From NCBI GenBank assembly GCA_013042495.1, contig JABDQB010000451.1, forward strand, positions 1 to 7,932: DNA of 7,932 nt. The letters run 5' to 3'. The first letter of the stretch is position 1. Each line of letters begins with the position of its first letter. Made by a program: the position numbers and the translations under genes. The DNA comes from Gemmatimonadota bacterium. Its GTDB lineage: Bacteria > Gemmatimonadota > Gemmatimonadetes > Palauibacterales > Palauibacteraceae. Positions 5,841-7,932 of the stretch are shown one piece after another. Below the pieces are notes generated by a model. The model did no database searches, had not been told where the DNA came from, and saw only the letters and a list, made by a program, of their open reading frames with translations.

Positions 5841-7844
5841 CTACTCGAACGCTACGATCCTCCCGGCGAAGGCCGAGGCCAGGACCGTATACGGACTCGC
5901 CAGGTAGACCTGTCCGGGCCCGCTACGTCCGGGATAATTGCGGTTGATGGAGCTGACCGTGACGGTCTCCGCGTCGAAACTGACGCCGGGGCCGGCGTTG
6001 ATGCACGCTCCGCACCCGGGGGGCAGCACGTCGATTCCCGCCTCGACGAACAGGTCGTGGTATCCTCGTTCTCGGGCGAATTCCTCGACCTCCAGTGACC
6101 CGTACTGCAACCACGCCTGGATGGAGTCAGGCACCCGGCGTCCCTTCGCCAGGGCATCCCGGACCACCTCGGCCGCCATTTCGATGTCGTGCCACTTCGC
6201 GCCGGTGCACGAACCGGCGTAGACGATGTCCACCGCGACCTCACCCTCGAGCTCGTCGATCGGTACACCGTTCCCCGGATCTCCCGGGGTAGCCACCATG
6301 GGCCTCAACTGAGACGCGTCGATGGTCATGGTCCACTCGTATTCGGCGTCCTCGTCGCTGTGCATCCCGCTCGCCAGGGCCTCCGCTTCGAGGCGCGGCA
6401 TTCCGCGGTGCGCCACCAGCCACTCGATCGTCGTCTCGTCCGGCGCCACGATTCCAGTGAAACCGCCCACTTCCGCGGCCATGTTCGTCAGGGTGGCCCG
6501 TTCGTCGATGCTCAACGCACGCACGGCTTCGCCGGTGTACTCGAGGATCTTCCCGATTGCGTCTCCGCCGCGCACGTAGGGATGCCGCAACACCTCGATC
6601 ATCATGTCCTTGGCCGTGACGTTGTCGGGTTTGCGACCCGTGATCTCGATTCGGACCGATGCGGGGACGCGGAGTCGCACGTCGCGTGTTGCCCAGGAAT
6701 TGACGAGCGCCGTGGTGCCGACACCGAACGCGAAGCACCCCAGGGCACCGGAGTGCGGAGTGTGCGAGTCGCTGCCCACCACGACCTGGCCCGGAAGTGC
6801 GTAGTCGCCCAAAACTTTCACGTGGCAGATGGCTTCCGACCCAATTCGGTCCGGAAGTTCACCGTGGAGGCGGATTCCCTGTTTGGCCGCGAACTCGCGC
6901 TGCCGATCGTGCAGTCCGTGCGCCGCATCCAGAAGACCGACCGCCTTCTTCTCTTCGCTTATGACCTGGTCCAGAAAGGCCAGGTGGTCGCGGAAGAAGT
7001 AGATGCTCTCCGGTTCGTTCAGGCCTGCGTCCTCACCCGCGAACGCCTCCCAGAACGTTGAGGCCATTGGAGTCACGTACTCGTGACTGAACCGGATGTC
7101 CGTGCGCACGAAGCCGGCATCGCCCGGCGCGACGCCATCCACGCCTACTTCATCGGATGCCAGATCGGCGACCCAGTGCCGGGCGAGAATCTTCTCGGAT
7201 ATCGTCATCGGACGGTTCGGGTCGGTGATGACGGCCGGAACCTGGACCAGGCCCTTGAGACGCGCGACCGCATAGTCCAGCAATCCACCGTACTCGATGA
7301 TGTCACGTTGGATCTGGCCCGCGTTTCCGATGAAGGCCTCGAGCGGAATTTCCTCGCCCTGCCGGATACGATCGATCAGGGAAAAGTCGGTCGAGGTGAG
7401 GATACCCAGATTCTCGCAGTTCTCGCGGTAGATTCGTTCGATGTTCTCGGCGATCACGACGCGAATGCCGGCCGCCCTCTCCGCGTACGGCGCGGCCTCG
7501 CGGCTCGACCCCTTACCTCGCCGCTTGCCGGAGACGGCAGCCACGAATCCCCCGCCGATCACGCCACCCTTGGCTACCGGGTGCTCGCCCTGGCACAGGA
7601 GCCCCACGTATGGATACTGGCCGAGCATCTCGTCGTAGTAGTAGCAGACCCAGCCCGGAGTAATCTCGTCCGTGCTGATGTCATTGCGGAGCGGAATGGA
7701 CGGGTCCCACTCCAGATCCTCTCCGGCCAGCTGCCGGCGGATGAGTTCGGGGTCCTCGGTCAGAAACAGGACCCTGCCCTGCAGGCGTACCGTCGCCGGT
7801 CGCTTGCCGATTTCGCGCGCCAGAAGTCTGTCGAGCATTCGCAC
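5841..7844 (-). CDS. Aconitase/isopropylmalate isomerase superfamily hydratase, swivel domain first
   Basis: 667 residues from GTG 7844, or 665 from ATG 7838; both fit and neither has a strong SD. Seen: an N-terminal swivel (LeuD-like) domain with RNDISTDEITP (53-63) and KGSSREAAPYA (111-121), then a LeuC-like catalytic part with RDHLAFLD (285-292), VGSDSHTPHSGALGCFAFGVG (356-376 region), TNMAAEVGGFTGIVAPDETT (453-472), YAGSCTGAKWHD (542-553), PPGCGACINAGPG (608-620) and SINRNYPGRSG (632-642). Cys546, Cys611 and Cys614 match the three [4Fe-4S] ligands, and the substrate-binding Ser and Arg motifs are kept, so it should be active. Family reaction: reversible dehydration/rehydration of a hydroxy-tricarboxylic or hydroxy-dicarboxylic acid. 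The order swivel-then-core is opposite to AcnA; AcnB also has the swivel first but behind a HEAT-like domain absent here. The substrate (citrate, methylcitrate, homocitrate, isopropylmalate or other) cannot be read from sequence. No metabolic partner gene is in view. Confidence 0.88.
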   Translation of the reverse strand: MRMLDRLLAREIGKRPATVRLQGRVLFLTEDPELIRRQLAGEDLEWDPSIPLRNDISTDEITPGWVCYYYDEMLGQYPYVGLLCQGEHPVAKGGVIGGGFVAAVSGKRRGKGSSREAAPYAERAAGIRVVIAENIERIYRENCENLGILTSTDFSLIDRIRQGEEIPLEAFIGNAGQIQRDIIEYGGLLDYAVARLKGLVQVPAVITDPNRPMTISEKILARHWVADLASDEVGVDGVAPGDAGFVRTDIRFSHEYVTPMASTFWEAFAGEDAGLNEPESIYFFRDHLAFLDQVISEEKKAVGLLDAAHGLHDRQREFAAKQGIRLHGELPDRIGSEAICHVKVLGDYALPGQVVVGSDSHTPHSGALGCFAFGVGTTALVNSWATRDVRLRVPASVRIEITGRKPDNVTAKDMMIEVLRHPYVRGGDAIGKILEYTGEAVRALSIDERATLTNMAAEVGGFTGIVAPDETTIEWLVAHRGMPRLEAEALASGMHSDEDAEYEWTMTIDASQLRPMVATPGDPGNGVPIDELEGEVAVDIVYAGSCTGAKWHDIEMAAEVVRDALAKGRRVPDSIQAWLQYGSLEVEEFARERGYHDLFVEAGIDVLPPGCGACINAGPGVSFDAETVTVSSINRNYPGRSGPGQVYLASPYTVLASAFAGRIVAFE

Positions 7845-7932
7845 CGCCGCTGTATGGATTTGTTCCCATTCGTCGCGACACTCGACGCGAAACCTATGTC
7901 GCGCGTGCGCCGGGAATCGGGGGCCGTCAATC

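Noticed and set aside
6189..7061. 290-residue plus-strand frame inside the aconitase-like gene
   Set aside because: It is antisense to the Fe-S catalytic domain; composition is that of a shadow frame.
5841..7844. Frameshift or fused neighbouring genes as the reason for the unusual domain order
   Set aside because: The reading frame is continuous, both domains keep their key motifs and the linker is smooth, so this is a genuine single-chain arrangement.

Overview
The window is G/C-rich bacterial DNA, densely coding, with genes on both strands and third codon positions strongly biased to G or C. I infer a diderm (Gram-negative-type) bacterium: there is a lipoprotein-type M23 peptidase, a LapA-like inner-membrane protein, and a gene pair resembling bacterial sphingolipid synthesis. 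The phylum cannot be fixed from the sequence. Myxococcota, Gemmatimonadota, Acidobacteriota and Proteobacteria all remain possible. I see no mobile element, CRISPR array, tRNA or rRNA, and no sign of recent transfer.

Left block (1-2266, minus strand): an alpha-oxoamine synthase, best read as serine palmitoyltransferase, is followed by a GNAT-fold acyltransferase of the YghO-like family that runs off the left edge. Stop and start overlap as GTGA, so the two are translationally coupled. The first enzyme would make the 3-keto long-chain base. The second has the fold of known bacterial ceramide synthases and could N-acylate it. Carrier protein, reductase and acyl-activating genes of such a pathway are not in the window.

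Divergent spacer (2267-2457): 191 bases with an A7/T7 run and several inverted repeats, likely holding promoters for both directions.

Right-pointing block (2458-5773): an M23 metallopeptidase with a lipoprotein-like signal. After a 229-base spacer carrying a 10-bp hairpin, a patatin-like phospholipase with a DUF3376-like tail is followed 36 bases later by a small LapA-family membrane protein. All three act on, or sit in, the cell envelope.

Right block (5841-7844, minus strand): an aconitase-superfamily hydratase with unusual domain order. The swivel (LeuD-like) domain comes first and the Fe-S catalytic (LeuC-like) part second. It converges on the LapA gene across a 67-base gap and is metabolic, with no evident link to its envelope-related neighbours.
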